DNA of 64,000 nucleotides from Wolfiporia cocos (GCA_029448655.1 JACCLO010000015.1:248001-312000); one strand, 5' to 3'. Numbered from the stretch's first letter, positions 31,140-42,817 are shown. Notes: generated from the letters alone by a model not told the origin. Numbers and translations: made by a program.

Positions 31140-31838
31140 TGTCACAGATTTGGGACATGCCACTATTTTTCCCGTATTTTTACCTATTTATCTGGTATTT
31201 CTACGACCTTGTAGACGTTTACGCTGCTAAGCGCCCGTCTACACGTACACGCAACCAAACAACACGTACACAACGCGGTATACGTCCACCTGTCATAACA
31301 ACACGTACATAATACGCTCGTACGCGTCAATGACTCAGCGGACTAACCTCCGGTGTCACGCGCCTTACTCGTATCCCGATACCGGGCTATGTCAGTACAA
31401 TTGGATAAGCGGCCCGCTCGTTATCACATGCCAATGCCCTTACGATTACTCATATCCCGATACCGGTATATAAGAATCACATGCATGGCTTACTAACGTA
31501 GCTACAGCCACTTCCACAACACGGACCTACGGTCCAAACAAACGTTCTTACTGGTGCGGCCATTACCGGCGCACATGGTCTATTGTAGTTTACGACTTAG
31601 CTGTATTAGTTATGTCTGCGCACAGACCGTCTAACTGTTTGGCTCCTCTTCGAGTAGCCAAACAAAGCATGTATATAAGTAGGGCTATCACTGCGGATAA
31701 GCCTTAGATTTGTTCTCTGCATTCGCACAGTTACATATCATCTCTGCTTGCGCCCACTAGTCTCCTCACCAACCTTCTGCAACTCCTTCAAGTCGCCTAC
31801 AAGGTTATAGTGTGAGTCCCACAGTCTAGTCTGTGTCA
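31140..31838 (+). repeat. Element A 3' LTR (699 bp)
   Basis: Identical to the 5' LTR except T at 31220 for C at 21921. It is followed by the TSD TACCG. Confidence 0.95.
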
Positions 31839-31937
31839 TACCGACCCCGTACACATCAAGAAGCAGGACCCTGGCTTTGTCTGGGTGATTCGAGCCTTCG
31901 AATCGAAGAGGCTTACGTAGTTACCCGATTAGTCACG

Positions 31938-32834
31938 ATGTCCTCCGAACGCATGTCCGAGTCCGTCCGCAACGCCCTCAACGAGGCCGCCCGCCCCTGG
32001 CGACAGATTGGTCGTCGGCGGTGGCAATGCTTGATCCGCATGGACAACACACAGCCATACGCAGTAGCCAGACACCCCCCAGCACGTCTTACTGAAGAAG
32101 AGCGACAGGCCATTAGGGCCGAAGGCGAAGAACAACGCCGGCAGTCGACGATTCGATTCGAACGGCGCCTTGCCCGTCAGGAAGCTGATGCAGCCCGCGT
32201 GCTAGCTCAGCAACTGGCGGCCCAGGACGTCGCCATGGTCGAAGAAGCTATCGACGAGGCCATCACCGAGGCACAATGGGCCGAAGCGCACAAGCGCTGG
32301 CTCACAACCGGCGAAGGTCGGTATTCTGAAGAAGAACGCGCGCAGCGTCTGATCCACGAGATCAACATCCGGTACAACTGGTCGCACCGGAACCGGATCA
32401 CGCTCCCCGGCTGGATGAAGTGGCGCGACATCTATTGTAGCGAAGCGCAATGGTTCATCACGCGCGAGAGCATTCCGCTCTTAGCTGAGATGGCCAGAGA
32501 AGTTGCCCGCGTCTGGCATTTGATCGAGGAGCACCGCCACGAACATTATTTTTACGACTACTCCTACGTCAACCTCGAGTGCCTATTCGACGAAATGGAT
32601 AGGGTACTCAAATCATGGGTGCGAAGCAACCTCGAGCACCTCATCACCAATGGCGAACAGAGACGATTTATACGCGACTCTAAGTGGCTTACTAAAGTAC
32701 TACGCCACGTTCACCATAACGGCGATGGGTTACCAGAGGCATGCACCAAAATTCTTGACCGGCGCATTCGTCTCCCCGAACAGTATCGATGGGAGAACAC
32801 GGACGAGTACAACTATTACGCCGAGCGTAGATAG
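31938..32834 (+). CDS. Element D ORF1, unknown, about 298 residues
   Basis: The frame is open from inside the element A LTR, but the natural start is the ATG at 31938, after element D resumes at 31844. The N-terminus is basic and Trp/Arg-containing. Residues about 50-120 form a charged, Gln/Ala/Glu-rich helix (EEERQAIRAEGEEQRR, then LAQQLAAQDVAMVEEAI). The C-terminal half is rich in Trp, Tyr, His and Arg and looks folded. No known motif. Its position (between the 5' LTR and gag), size and layout (basic, helical, then aromatic/basic) parallel element A ORF1, although identity is low by eye. That suggests a shared accessory gene. Confidence 0.7.
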   Translation: MSSERMSESVRNALNEAARPWRQIGRRRWQCLIRMDNTQPYAVARHPPARLTEEERQAIRAEGEEQRRQSTIRFERRLARQEADAARVLAQQLAAQDVAMVEEAIDEAITEAQWAEAHKRWLTTGEGRYSEEERAQRLIHEINIRYNWSHRNRITLPGWMKWRDIYCSEAQWFITRESIPLLAEMAREVARVWHLIEEHRHEHYFYDYSYVNLECLFDEMDRVLKSWVRSNLEHLITNGEQRRFIRDSKWLTKVLRHVHHNGDGLPEACTKILDRRIRLPEQYRWENTDEYNYYAERR

Positions 32835-33017
32835 ACTTGTATCGAACAATGCAGAAATGTAGAAATACATTCGGATCATTCAGGACATCATGCGTGACAT
32901 CGGATTGAAATCCTGCAAAGGATACTACGTCTTCCTTGAAAAAGGAAGTTCTCGCCCTTTTTTCTTTTAACAGATTTCTTCTCGGAAGCCTACGGGTTCT
33001 AACCTTCTTAAGCAGAA

Positions 33018-35065
33018 ATGCCAACTACATGTTCCCAAGCTGCTCGCGATGCCTCCGAAGAACAGGCACGACAGGGAACCAACCCTCCCGGCGGATCTAA
33101 TATTTACCCCCCGCTGCCGACCACGCCCGTCACCCGTTCCTCAACCGAGGTCCCTCTGGGCGCACCTCGCTCGATTTGGACACGCCCTCCTGGCGCGTTC
33201 GAGGAGAGCGTCCTTGAAAACATTGAGGATGAGATGCGCCGAGACGATGAGTGGCTGGCCAACCCGTTCGCAGAAGGGGATCGCCCCATACATGTGCTAC
33301 CCCCTGCCGAAAACTATATCATTGAAGTTCCAACAGCATACTCCTTGCCCTCCTACCCGTCGGTAGAAGGACCTCCATCAGAGGACCGCGCCATAAGGGA
33401 ACTCCCGGACACGGTGTTACCCAACATTCCGCAGATACCCAAACGCCTCGGGCGTTATGAGCGTATCCCTCTAGACACCACGTCCTACGTTATGCCTGAC
33501 CGCCGAGACATCCAGCAAATGATATCGGAACATGTCAGCGACCCTGAAACAATACCGGACGTAATCCAGTCCGCGGCAAACGCCGTGTATGTAGGGGCCA
33601 CCATCAGTCGGGAATACGAAGACCACATCCTACAGCGTCACCATCAGCGGGTGGACTCCCGCTTCATGTTCTACCACAACCGATTACAGGAGTACCATGA
33701 TTTCACACGGCATCTCTTGTCCCGTATTCAGGACCTCGAGAACTCAGCTGCGTCCGCCGCATCGTTACAGACCGGTGGACAGGTTCTCAAACAGAAGATC
33801 GACGACTTAAAGAAGGAGTTGGATGCTTGAAAAAGGCATCATCGACGGCACCTGCCGCAGCTCCGGCTCAGTCGTCCGGAACCCTGTCCCTCGCCCCTCG
33901 CCCCACGCCACCAGAAAAATTCAGTGGTGACGACTCCACCATCAACATCGACGAGTGGTTGTTTAAGATCCATGTGTACCACAAGGACATGCGGATCACG
34001 GCAGATGAGGATCGTATCACAAATGCGCTCACTCATATCACGGGGACGGCGTTCCGGTACTTCAAGGACCTGAAAGACAAAATCAACAACGGGCAATCAG
34101 TGGGAACCTGGACGGACTTCGTGGCACGCATGCAGAGGACGTACGGTAAAAAGACGGATAAGGAGATTGCGCAGCAGGAGCTCGACAAGGAGTTCTCGGG
34201 TGAGGCCGGAAAAGCACGCTGCAAGAAGGCCTTCTTTACATACTGTGAGGAGTTCCGCCAGCTGGCGAAACTCGCGGAATACAAGTCGACGTCGCTTCGA
34301 GCGAAGCTCGTCAAAACTCTCCCGGAAGAAGTTCGCAAGAACTTCGGTATCTTCGAGTCAATGTCACCGACTTACAAGGCACCATCCGATTGGGAAGAGT
34401 ACTTGGAGGCTGCAATCAATCTGTATAAACAGATATACCCGAAGGACATTGGGGGGCAGCACATCTTCGTGGATCCGAAGGAGAAGAAGGAGGAGAAGAA
34501 AAAGGGTGACGAAAAGTCCGCGCCTGGAAAGGCGCAAACCACTACCACCGCGGAGAAGCCGAAGGAGAAATCCGATAAGGCTTCGCGTCTTCCGAAAGAC
34601 GCTCCGCCAGGCTCGGTAATGGTTCGTTCGAAGAACGGACGATATTACGTCAGGACCCCGCCCCACAAATGTAGTAAGTGTGGGCGCAACAACTGCACCA
34701 ACATCGAATCTAGGTGCACGTACAAGCCTCAGCAGCAGCAGCAGCAGCAGCAAGGCACAGGGGGATCTGGTAGCGGTAACCCCCCCGCATACAAACAACA
34801 ACAAGGCAAAGGGCGCATGATTCGCACCACCACCGTAACCAAGGAAGAGTGGGTGCCTGAGGAGGAATCAGCCCCTTCCCCTTCATCCGGCGCATCCAAC
34901 GCCGAATCGTCCGCGCGCATCGAGGAAATTCCCGAGACGCCTCGTACACAGGCAACTCCGCCGCCCAATGAGTGGGGGAGTGTCCCGGCCCCTTGGACCT
35001 CGACCGTACAAACCGCACCCGAGCAACCAGCCGTTCGCCCGGGTTTTCTGCTTCAGCGCATGTGA
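33018..35065 (+). pseudogene. gag: Element D Gag, single 1-nt frameshift
   Basis: Two abutting frames: 33018-33830 (Pro-rich N-terminus and helical region) and 33827-35065 (capsid domain and nucleocapsid). The break is at 33826-33828, where GATGCTTGAAAAAGG lacks one T compared with a frame-keeping GATGCTTTGAAAAAGG. The capsid part has FSGDDSTINIDEWLFKI and WTDFVARMQRTYG, as in gypsy gag. The nucleocapsid is unusual: CSKCGRNNCTNIESRC, a C-x2-C-x4-C-x6-C arrangement rather than CCHC, followed by a poly-Gln run. Gag and pol overlap by about 94 bp in different frames (pol is -1 relative to this frame). Confidence 0.8.
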
Positions 35066-35937
35066 AACCTTGCCCATGTGTGCTGTGTACTAGTATAGAA
35101 GCTCAGTCTGTAGACCCCGCTGTAAAAAATTTCGAAAATTTATATCACTTTTACGGAAACAGCGCGCGTGACACCTCTAAGTCTTTCCAAGTTTGGGTCG
35201 ACTTATGGGTCTACGGACAGAAAGTGCAAGGACTGGCACTGATCGACTCAGGGGCAACCTTGAGTGTCATTAACTCAGACTTCGTTGAAAAACACCGTCT
35301 GGTTACCCACGAGAAGCGAGACCCGTTCTGGATTCATAATGCAGATGGATCCTATAACAAAAACGGGCTGATCGACAAGACGGTTAAGGGCTTCATGCAA
35401 CATGGAGACCACAAGGAAAAACTTTCCTTTACCGTCATGAAGATCCATCGCCTCGATATGATTCTCGGCTATGATTGGCTGATGAAACATAACCCCAGTT
35501 TCGACTGGCGTAAGGGAATCATGGCATATGATCGGTGTTCCTGCGAAGGAACTGAGACCAGTAACGACCATCCTCATTCAGAAGACGACGCTATCGATGA
35601 AGAGGATGTAAGAATAAATAGCGTATGGGACTCCACCTTGGACGCATTAGGAGAGGGAGACCCAGATGGGCCGTTTATCAAGTGGCTCAGCACTTTATCA
35701 AACGAGGAATTAGTGCTCCTTTTTGGCATGGTTGGTGATCTTTCGGAAGGGAAACCAGACCAATCCGCTGAAAAGTGGAAACAATTGGTCCCGAAAGAAT
35801 ATTGGGAATTTGGGCCAACGGTATTTTTGCAGAAGGCATCAGAACGAATGCCGGCAAGGAAGCCATATGATCACGCCATCGACTTCAAAGAAGATGCGAA
35901 GCTCCCAACCCCTGCAAAACCGTATTCGCTATCGCCC

Positions 35938-36812
35938 TGTCACAGATTATATCTGTTTCCTACAATTTCTTTGCTATTTCTAGCAATTTATCCCATTTGT
36001 TAGCTCAATATCAAAGCTTTACGCTAGTTGACGCCCTACGGCCTCATCTAGCACGTGACCTTATCTTATCTAGGATAGTATCTTATCTCTGTAGTTACAT
36101 CTCATCTTATCTCGTAGTAACACACACATCTTATCTGGAGTACGCGCATTCATAAGTCACGTGCTCCCAAACAGTATTTCAGGTATATCTCTTGATAGAG
36201 TAGCCCAGACCGCTTAGTAAGCTGGTCATGTACTCATGACTAAAGGACGGACCCTTTTGTCTACTTAGATCACATGATCTAGTCCAGTACCTTATCAAGC
36301 ACATAGTCATCACACAAGACATACCCCGGTCGGTGTATGAGTCACTCATCACATGTCTAAGACCACCCAATCACCTTGCCGCCATTACTGGTCGGTAATC
36401 ACATGCCTATGTAGTATGCCCTATGCCCTGCGGCCCTATTGGCCGCAATACTTATGACACCACTTTGCTATCTGTAATAGAGGTATCATTAGTCCTACAT
36501 CATAGTACCAAGGGTCCTAGCCCTGATGTATATATACCGTACTCTGAGTCGCTTAGGACTCAGACTAGTTAATTTCGACGTTTACTCTTATTACCACCCT
36601 TTGTAGTACCTGCAAAGGTCTACTTAGGTTTCCACTGCTATACTTAAGCCCTAGCAAGGCCCAATCAGTACCTCAACTATACTTGCTTAGACTCTCTAGT
36701 CTTTGGTCCTTATAACAGACCATTGACCCTATCACTGAGCCGCCTTCTTGCCTATTACCAGCATACCAGCTTCTAGCAAGACCCTTAGGCATATCAAGTT
36801 AGTTCTGTGTCA
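35938..36812 (+). mobile_element. Solo gypsy LTR E (875 bp)
   Basis: TGTCACAG...CTGTGTCA with an exact TSD CGCCC (35933-35937 and 36813-36817), inserted in element D pol. TATATATA at 36529-36536 and a perfect palindrome CTGAGTC/GACTCAG at 36544-36563. TATA plus 34 falls at the palindrome end. A third LTR family in this nest. Confidence 0.93.
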
Positions 36813-37222
36813 CGCCCAAGGAAACCAATTCTCTGCGCGAATGGATTGCGGAAGAAAAACGTAAAGGGTACATCCGCGATTCATTATCCCCGCTAGCGGC
36901 ACCCGTATTTTTTGTAGCCAAGAAAGACGGTAGCCTACGCATGGTAATTGATTACCGAAAACTGAACGAGATCACCGTGGATAACAAATATCCAATCCCA
37001 CGGATATCGGACCTCATTGATCAGCTGTCTTCAGCTTCCATCTTCACCAAAATTGATCTTCGGTGGGGATACAATAATGTCCGTATTTGTGAAGGTGATG
37101 AGTGGAAGACAGCCTTTATTACTAAACAAGGGCTGTACGAAGCAACCGTCATGTACTTCGATTTCAAAAATGCGCCTGGTACTTTCCAAGCAATGATGAA
37201 CGACGTCCTCAAGGACTTCATC

Positions 37223-39097
37223 TGTCACAAATTATTCCACTAATAGTTTGTACTCCCTCGCTATAGGACGCACGCGCGGCGCTAGGCGTACGCCGCGCCT
37301 CTGCGCTGTAGCCACCTCCGGCGTCTCCCAGATATTGCAGGTCACCTGGTCGTTAGGTTAGCGCTGTAGGGTAGCGCGCGCCTCCGGTACTCACACTATG
37401 GTCACAGTAGTTACATGATGCGTCACTTAGCACATGACCCAGTAGATACGGCGCACAGGCCTTCTCTTTAGGGCAGTACTAGTAGCTCCATCGCTCATGT
37501 ATATATTACGACGGAATGTGGGCTTACTCCCCATTCCTAAGATTCTCGACAATTGGGCATAGCCCCTTACTCTCACCTCTTTGTGTGCGCTCTCTGGCCG
37601 GGGGCTCAGCTCGTCTTGCTTGACTGTGCGCGCCTCAACATGTCGACTCTAGGAGTCCCTCTTTAGGGTACTGCCGACAAGTTCACCGCTGCTGCGGTTG
37701 CGCACCGCCCTGTAGGGCGCGTTAGGATTCCTCTGTAGTACAGAGTCCCACAAACGTGTAAGTTTGTGTCATAATCTTAGGAATATCTTACCTCCCCTCC
37801 GGCGCCACCTGCGCTGGGGCCGAGGGTTCTCCACTTGCAGGTTGCCATGGCAGCGTGGCGGGGCAGCCGTCGGTAGAAGCGCCGGCGGTCCGTAGCCTTA
37901 CGAGCCCCCACGAAACGCTACACCAGGCAAAGCAACCGCAAGGAGTGAGTAATCAAGTCCGCCCTCTTTCGAACGCAAGATAGCAGGGATCGACTCGCGT
38001 AAGCCGCGTTTGAGGACCCGCCATCCACCCCTGCAAAGGGAATGCGATGCGTGGAGGTCTAGTGCAGCGGAGCCATTATCCCTGGGCGGCAGGGGTTATC
38101 GTCAAGAACCTTTGATCAGTGGGTATGCGAAGGGTCCCGCAAGGGTACCCAACCCCACACCGACGATCACTAAGGTTAGAAAGCAATTCACTACGACAGA
38201 CTTCCGAATACCAACGAGCGAACCACATACCCCGAGGTCGGTAGGCCACGCGTAGTCATGTCGGCGCAAGTCATGAACATTGACATGTACCAATACGCTC
38301 ACCGCTGGCACGCCTCGTCGACTCACGTCGCGGGATGTAAGGAAACAGGGATGCGTCGTTTGGCTCCCAATGTCTCCTGAAGGCTAGCTCACTTCGCTCC
38401 ACCACCGGCGGACGGACCGTGCTCCTGGATGCTCCCCATCCTCCGCGAAGAAGGAATGGGCCTCGAGTCAAACAAGCAACCAAGGTAGCGAGCGTCGTAG
38501 GATTCAAGGTAGAACGTCAGGGACGACGTTTTTCGAGAGGGGGGGTAATGTCACAAATTATTCCACTAATAGTTTGTACTCCCTCGCTATAGGACGCACG
38601 CGCGGCGCTAGGCGTACGCCGCGCCTCTGCGCTGTAGCCACCTCCGGCGTCTCCCAGATATTGCAGGTCACCTGGTCGTTAGGTTAGCGCTGTAGGGTAG
38701 CGCGCGCCTCCGGTACTCACACTATGGTCACAGTAGTTACATGATGCGTCACTTAGCACATGACCCAGTAGATACGGCGCACAGGCCTTCTCTTTAGGGC
38801 AGTACTAGTAGCTCCATCGCTCATGTATATATTACGACGGAATGTGGGCTTACTCCCCATTCCTAAGATTCTCGACAATTGGGCATAGCCCCTTACTCTC
38901 ACCTCTTTGTGTGCGCTCTCTGGCCGGGGGCTCAGCTCGTCTTGCTTGACTGTGCGCGCCTCAACATGTCGACTCTAGGAGTCCCTCTTTAGGGTACAGC
39001 CGACAAGTTCACCGCTGCTGCGGTTGCGCACCGCCCTGTAGGGCGCGTTAGGATTCCTCTGTAGTACAGAGTCCCACAAACGTGTAAGTTTGTGTCA
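37223..39097 (+). mobile_element. Element F: TRIM-like non-autonomous LTR element
   Basis: A 1,875-bp element with two 549-bp LTRs (37223-37771 and 38549-39097) that differ at one base, and an exact TSD TCATC (37218-37222 and 39098-39102). The 777-bp interior has no coding ORF, but keeps a primer-binding site and a polypurine tract (GAGAGGGGGGGTAA, 38535-38548). It must move with enzymes from another element. It is inserted in the RT region of element D pol. Confidence 0.93.
37774..37784 (+). promoter_or_regulatory. Element F self-primer binding site
   Basis: ATCTTAGGAAT is the exact reverse complement of ATTCCTAAGAT at 37533-37543 in the LTR, 33 bp after the TATATAT at 37500. The same 2-nt TA spacer from the LTR end as in element A. 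The palindrome GGAATG..GG/CC..CATTCC (37513-37537) overlaps the predicted start. Confidence 0.82.
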
Positions 39098-42000
39098 TCA
39101 TCGCTACCGGGAAGGTTATCGTATACTTAGATGATATCCTCATCTTTGGCAACGATCTAGAGGAGCATAGGCGTATTACGCGGGCGGTATTACAACGGCT
39201 TAAGGGAAATGATCTCTTTGCGAAGCCTGAAAAGTGCTTCTTCGAGCAAAGTAGCATAGAATACCTGGGCATGATAATTTCGAAGGGACAAATCCGTATG
39301 GATCCTTCGAAGCTCAATGGTGTTCTTTCCTGGCCGCGACCTACGAAAGTAAAAGAAGTCCAAGCCTTTTTAGGTTTCGCCAACTTCTATCGGCGTTTTA
39401 TTAAGGACTTCTCGAAGGTCGTAAAGCCGCTCACAATGCTTACACGGAAAGACCAGAAATGGTTATGGGAAGACGCGCAGGAAATTGCGTTTACCGAGTT
39501 AAAGCGGTGCTTCACAACCGCCCCGATCTTACGTATACCGGACAAAGAGCAACCTTTCCGAATCGAGTCGGATTCGTCAGATTTCGCAACAGGCGCGGTC
39601 TTATCCCAATTAGACCCAACGGATAATAAATTCCATCCGTGCGCTTTCTTCTCCAAAAGCATGTCGCCAGCGGAGAGAAATTACGAAATCTACGACAAGG
39701 AAATGCTCGGAATTATCCGCGCCCTAGAGGAGTGGCGACACTACCTCGAAGGACATCCGGTTAAGTTTGAGATACGGTCAGATCATCTTAATTTGACATA
39801 TTTCAAGACGGCACAAAAATTGACTCGGCGACAAGCGAGATGGTCATTATACCTATCCCGTTTCAATTTCTCAATGCATCACAAACCAGGCAAGACAATG
39901 CTTACTGCGGATCCTCTGTCCAGGAGGCCAGACCATGAGGAGGGGGTGGAACTCGATAATCGCGATAAAACGCTACTAAAGTCGGAATTTTTTACCAATT
40001 TCGCGACCGAACTTGCCATTCGGGCTATCGACTCCTCTCACAAACAGGTCGTGGACGACGACGAACTCCTAAAGGATATACGCAAAGCATTGCTAGACGA
40101 TCAAATCACGAAGGACTACAAGAGCCTACTTGAGTCCGGACCCCGTGAATTTGGCAAGACCATGACAGAGTGGAACTATGAAAATGGTTTACTGCTCTAT
40201 CGTAACAAGGTTTACGTACCAAAGGCACCAGAGGACCTTAGAAATAGGGTCATTGCGTTGCACCATGACCATCCATCAGCCGGACATTACGGAAGATGGA
40301 AAACTTACGAGTTGATCGCACGTAATTACTGGTGGCCTGGACTGTCAACCTCGGTCAAGAAATACGTTCTCAAGTGCGATACGTGTCAAAGAATGAAAAA
40401 TCGGCCAACTAAGCCTTATGGCTTACTCCAGCCCAATCCCGTTCCAGGGGCACCTTGGGAAATCATTACGATTGACTTCATCATGTATTTGCCCAAGTCA
40501 AAGGTGGACAACAAAGTTTACGACGCAATAATGGTTGTAGTGGATAGGCTCACAAAGCGAGCACGTTTTTTCCCAATTTCCTCTAAGTTCGGAACAAAGG
40601 ATCTCGTTAGAATCCTTTATGGCAGGTTCTACCCATTACACGGGTTGCCGCGCCAAATCATATCCGACAGGGGAGTACAATTCGCATCAGAGCTATTCAA
40701 ACACTGGTGTGAAGAATTGGGAATAGAGCGATCCATGACAACCGCGTACCACCCTCAGACGGACGGTCAAACAGAAAGGACGAATCAGAACCTTGAACAA
40801 TACCTTCGATGTTACGTAAACTCTTATCGCAAAGATAACTGGTCGCAATACTTGCCGACCGCAGAGTTCGCTTACAACAACGTAGCATCTGAAGCCACGA
40901 AGTTCTCACCTTTCTACATGGAACTAGGACGTCATCCCAAGGCTGGACCGGCAGATTTATCATTCTTGGAAAATGCCGACTTGAACGAAATTGCACATGA
41001 CCGATGGAACGCACAAGCAGAGGCAAAAGCTGCGCTAGAAATAGCATCTTCACGTATGAAGTGGTACTACGACCAGCAGGCTCAGAAAGTACCTTTCAAA
41101 GTGGGCGATAAAGTTATGGTAGACGTTAGGGATTACCAGACAACTGAACGAAGTCTGGCACCACGATATATTGGTCCGTTCAAAATAGTCGAACAACTAT
41201 CTGCAGTCACTTTTAGATTGCACATGGACAGCCAATACCGGGCATATCATCCCGTCTTCCATGCTTCCAAACTCGTCCCCTATACAGGAGAGCAGCCGAC
41301 GCCTGAACCCGACGAACAAGGAGAATTCGAGGTCGAATCAATCCTGAACCATCGCTGGAATGCACAAGGAAAACTAGAATTCCTGGTTCGATGGAAAGAT
41401 ACAACTATGGAAAGTGACTCCTGGGAACCAGAAGACAAGCTGAACAATGCCGCTGAACTCCTTATTGAGTATAAGCGTGAGCATATGGCCGAACCAACCG
41501 GCCCTCGGCGATCTTCTCGACAAAAACAACCTCGTGTCCGTGTAGCGGACCCAGAGGATGATGACGACTGGAAAGTCGGTGATAGGTATCTGTGGCCAGA
41601 CGATTGGCCTCTCGTCAAAGCTCAAATGACTCCACAAGAGCGTAAAGAGCAACGTCAATGGGTCATTCGAGACCCATATGGACAATTCGTCCCGGAGGGA
41701 ACCAAGTTTAATTCCTATCTGGAATTCGCAATCGGGCCGAATGGAAAGTATCCTTACAGGGGATCTGACCATGCGGCCGGATTCGATATCCACGCCAGTG
41801 AAGACACGCGTATCAACCCGCATCTGACCATGGTAGTGTCCACAGAGCTTAAACTCTTACTTCCATACGGATGTTACGGACAACTGGCCACACGGTCCGG
41901 CATGGCCGCTAAAGGAATGCAAGTGCAGGGCGGAATCATTGACTGGGATTATCGAGGCGAAATCAAGGTTTTCCTCCACAATATGACGGATTTCCCGTAC

Positions 42001-42284
42001 TATGTGAACAAGGGAGATCGAATCGCTCAACTTCTCATTCATAAGGTTGAGCATCCCGAAATTCACCACGGAACCATAGAGACGTACGACAAATTGTACC
42101 TTCACGACACCAAGCGTGGCGAACAAGGATTCGGCCACTCAGGCCGCCAAATCGAGTCGACAACGAAACCTATCCCTTTAGTGGGCTCTAGCACAACACG
42201 ACTTGAGGAGGAACAATTCGAAGTTCTCTACCACGACTACAAGTCATCCTTCACTGAGGACAGCGAAAGCTGAGGAGGGGGTAA

Positions 42285-42817
42285 TGTCACAGTTTTTCCC
42301 GTATTTTTAGTCATTTTCTACGCATTTATACGAGTTTTCCTATGTTTATGGCACTGCTAAGTCCCTTATCGCGTATTATAACCTAACCTTTCGGTCACGA
42401 TACTTAGTCCTATAGACTGGTCTAGTCATAGAACGTTCTAGTACATTCCATAGGTTTCCACAAGGTTCTTTAACCTTCTACGATGTTCTTCGGCCTATTA
42501 ACCGCTTACGCACACCTGGCTAGTCAGCGCGTGACTCGCTGACTGATATCTTCGGTCATAGCCCGGGCTTACTCATTAGTCACCTGCTCCCTTACTAACG
42601 TATGGTACCGTAGGGCCTACCGGTGTCAGGGGGCCTATATCCACATGTATATATACCCTAGCCCTGGAGCGCTTAGTCTCCAGTTCTATTCACTTCGATT
42701 TAGGACTTCAGCCTAACAAGCTATTTCCATCGCTACTCGCTAGTCGCTTATCTGCATTACAACTCGACTTAGCCCTCAAGCCGACACTTGAAGAGCACTA
42801 GTGAGTGGTTTGTGTCA
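42285..42817 (+). repeat. Element D 3' LTR (533 bp)
   Basis: Preceded by the polypurine tract GAGGAGGGGGTAA (42272-42284). It differs from the 5' LTR by five transitions and one T-run length change. Confidence 0.92.

Larger units (their letters stand above)
21841..31838 (+). mobile_element. Element A: intact 10.0-kb Ty3/gypsy chromovirus
   Basis: A 9,998-bp element inserted in the leader of element D, with an exact TSD TACCG (21836-21840 and 31839-31843). The two 699-bp LTRs differ at one base (C at 21921, T at 31220), so the insertion is recent. All parts look functional: promoter, self-primer site, ORF1, gag, pol with six domains, and a polypurine tract. It is CpG-rich, unlike the older copies around it. 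A deleted sister copy lies at 50504-57338 and a solo LTR at 48101-48799. Confidence 0.96.
34972..42273 (+). pseudogene. pol: Element D Pol, split by two LTR-element insertions
   Basis: One pol frame broken by solo LTR E (after PYSLSP, 35937) and TRIM-like element F (after KDFI, 37222). Subtracting each insertion with one TSD (880 and 1,880 bp) restores a continuous frame of about 1,513 codons, close to element A. Domains seen: protease (LIDSGAT, nt ~35240), RT (KDGSLRMVIDYRK near 36930; YLDD at ~39120), RNase H (IESDSSDFATG near 39560), integrase finger and D,D,E core (ISDRGVQF, DGQTERTNQ), chromodomain (FEVESIL...FLVRWKDT...DSWEPED near 41325-41450) and dUTPase (near 41765-42150). The dUTPase motifs are AGFDIHA, TRSGMAAKG, GGIIDWDYRGEI, GDRIAQLLI and RGEQGFGHSG; motif 2 has Thr for the usual Pro. 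About 40 extra residues follow the last motif. Confidence 0.9.
20777..42817 (+). mobile_element. Element D: Ty3/gypsy chromovirus with nested insertions
   Basis: Full-length element of about 9.3 kb once three insertions are subtracted: element A (21841-31838), solo LTR E (35938-36812) and TRIM-like element F (37223-39097). The order is 5' LTR, self-primer site, ORF1, gag, pol (protease, RT, RNase H, integrase, chromodomain, dUTPase), polypurine tract, 3' LTR. The two LTRs differ by five transitions and one T-run length change over 533 bp, so it is older than A. It is dead in its present form: pol is split twice, gag has a 1-nt frameshift and the leader is interrupted. The left flank is CAATG, but CAATG on the right begins 4 bp past the LTR, so no exact TSD. 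Confidence 0.9.

Noticed and set aside
33104..33289. Small minus ORF opposite element D gag
   Set aside because: Antisense shadow of the Pro-rich gag N-terminus.
38010..38255. 81-residue ORF inside TRIM-like element F
   Set aside because: Short, not related to any retrotransposon domain, and chance length for 777 bp of GC-rich DNA.
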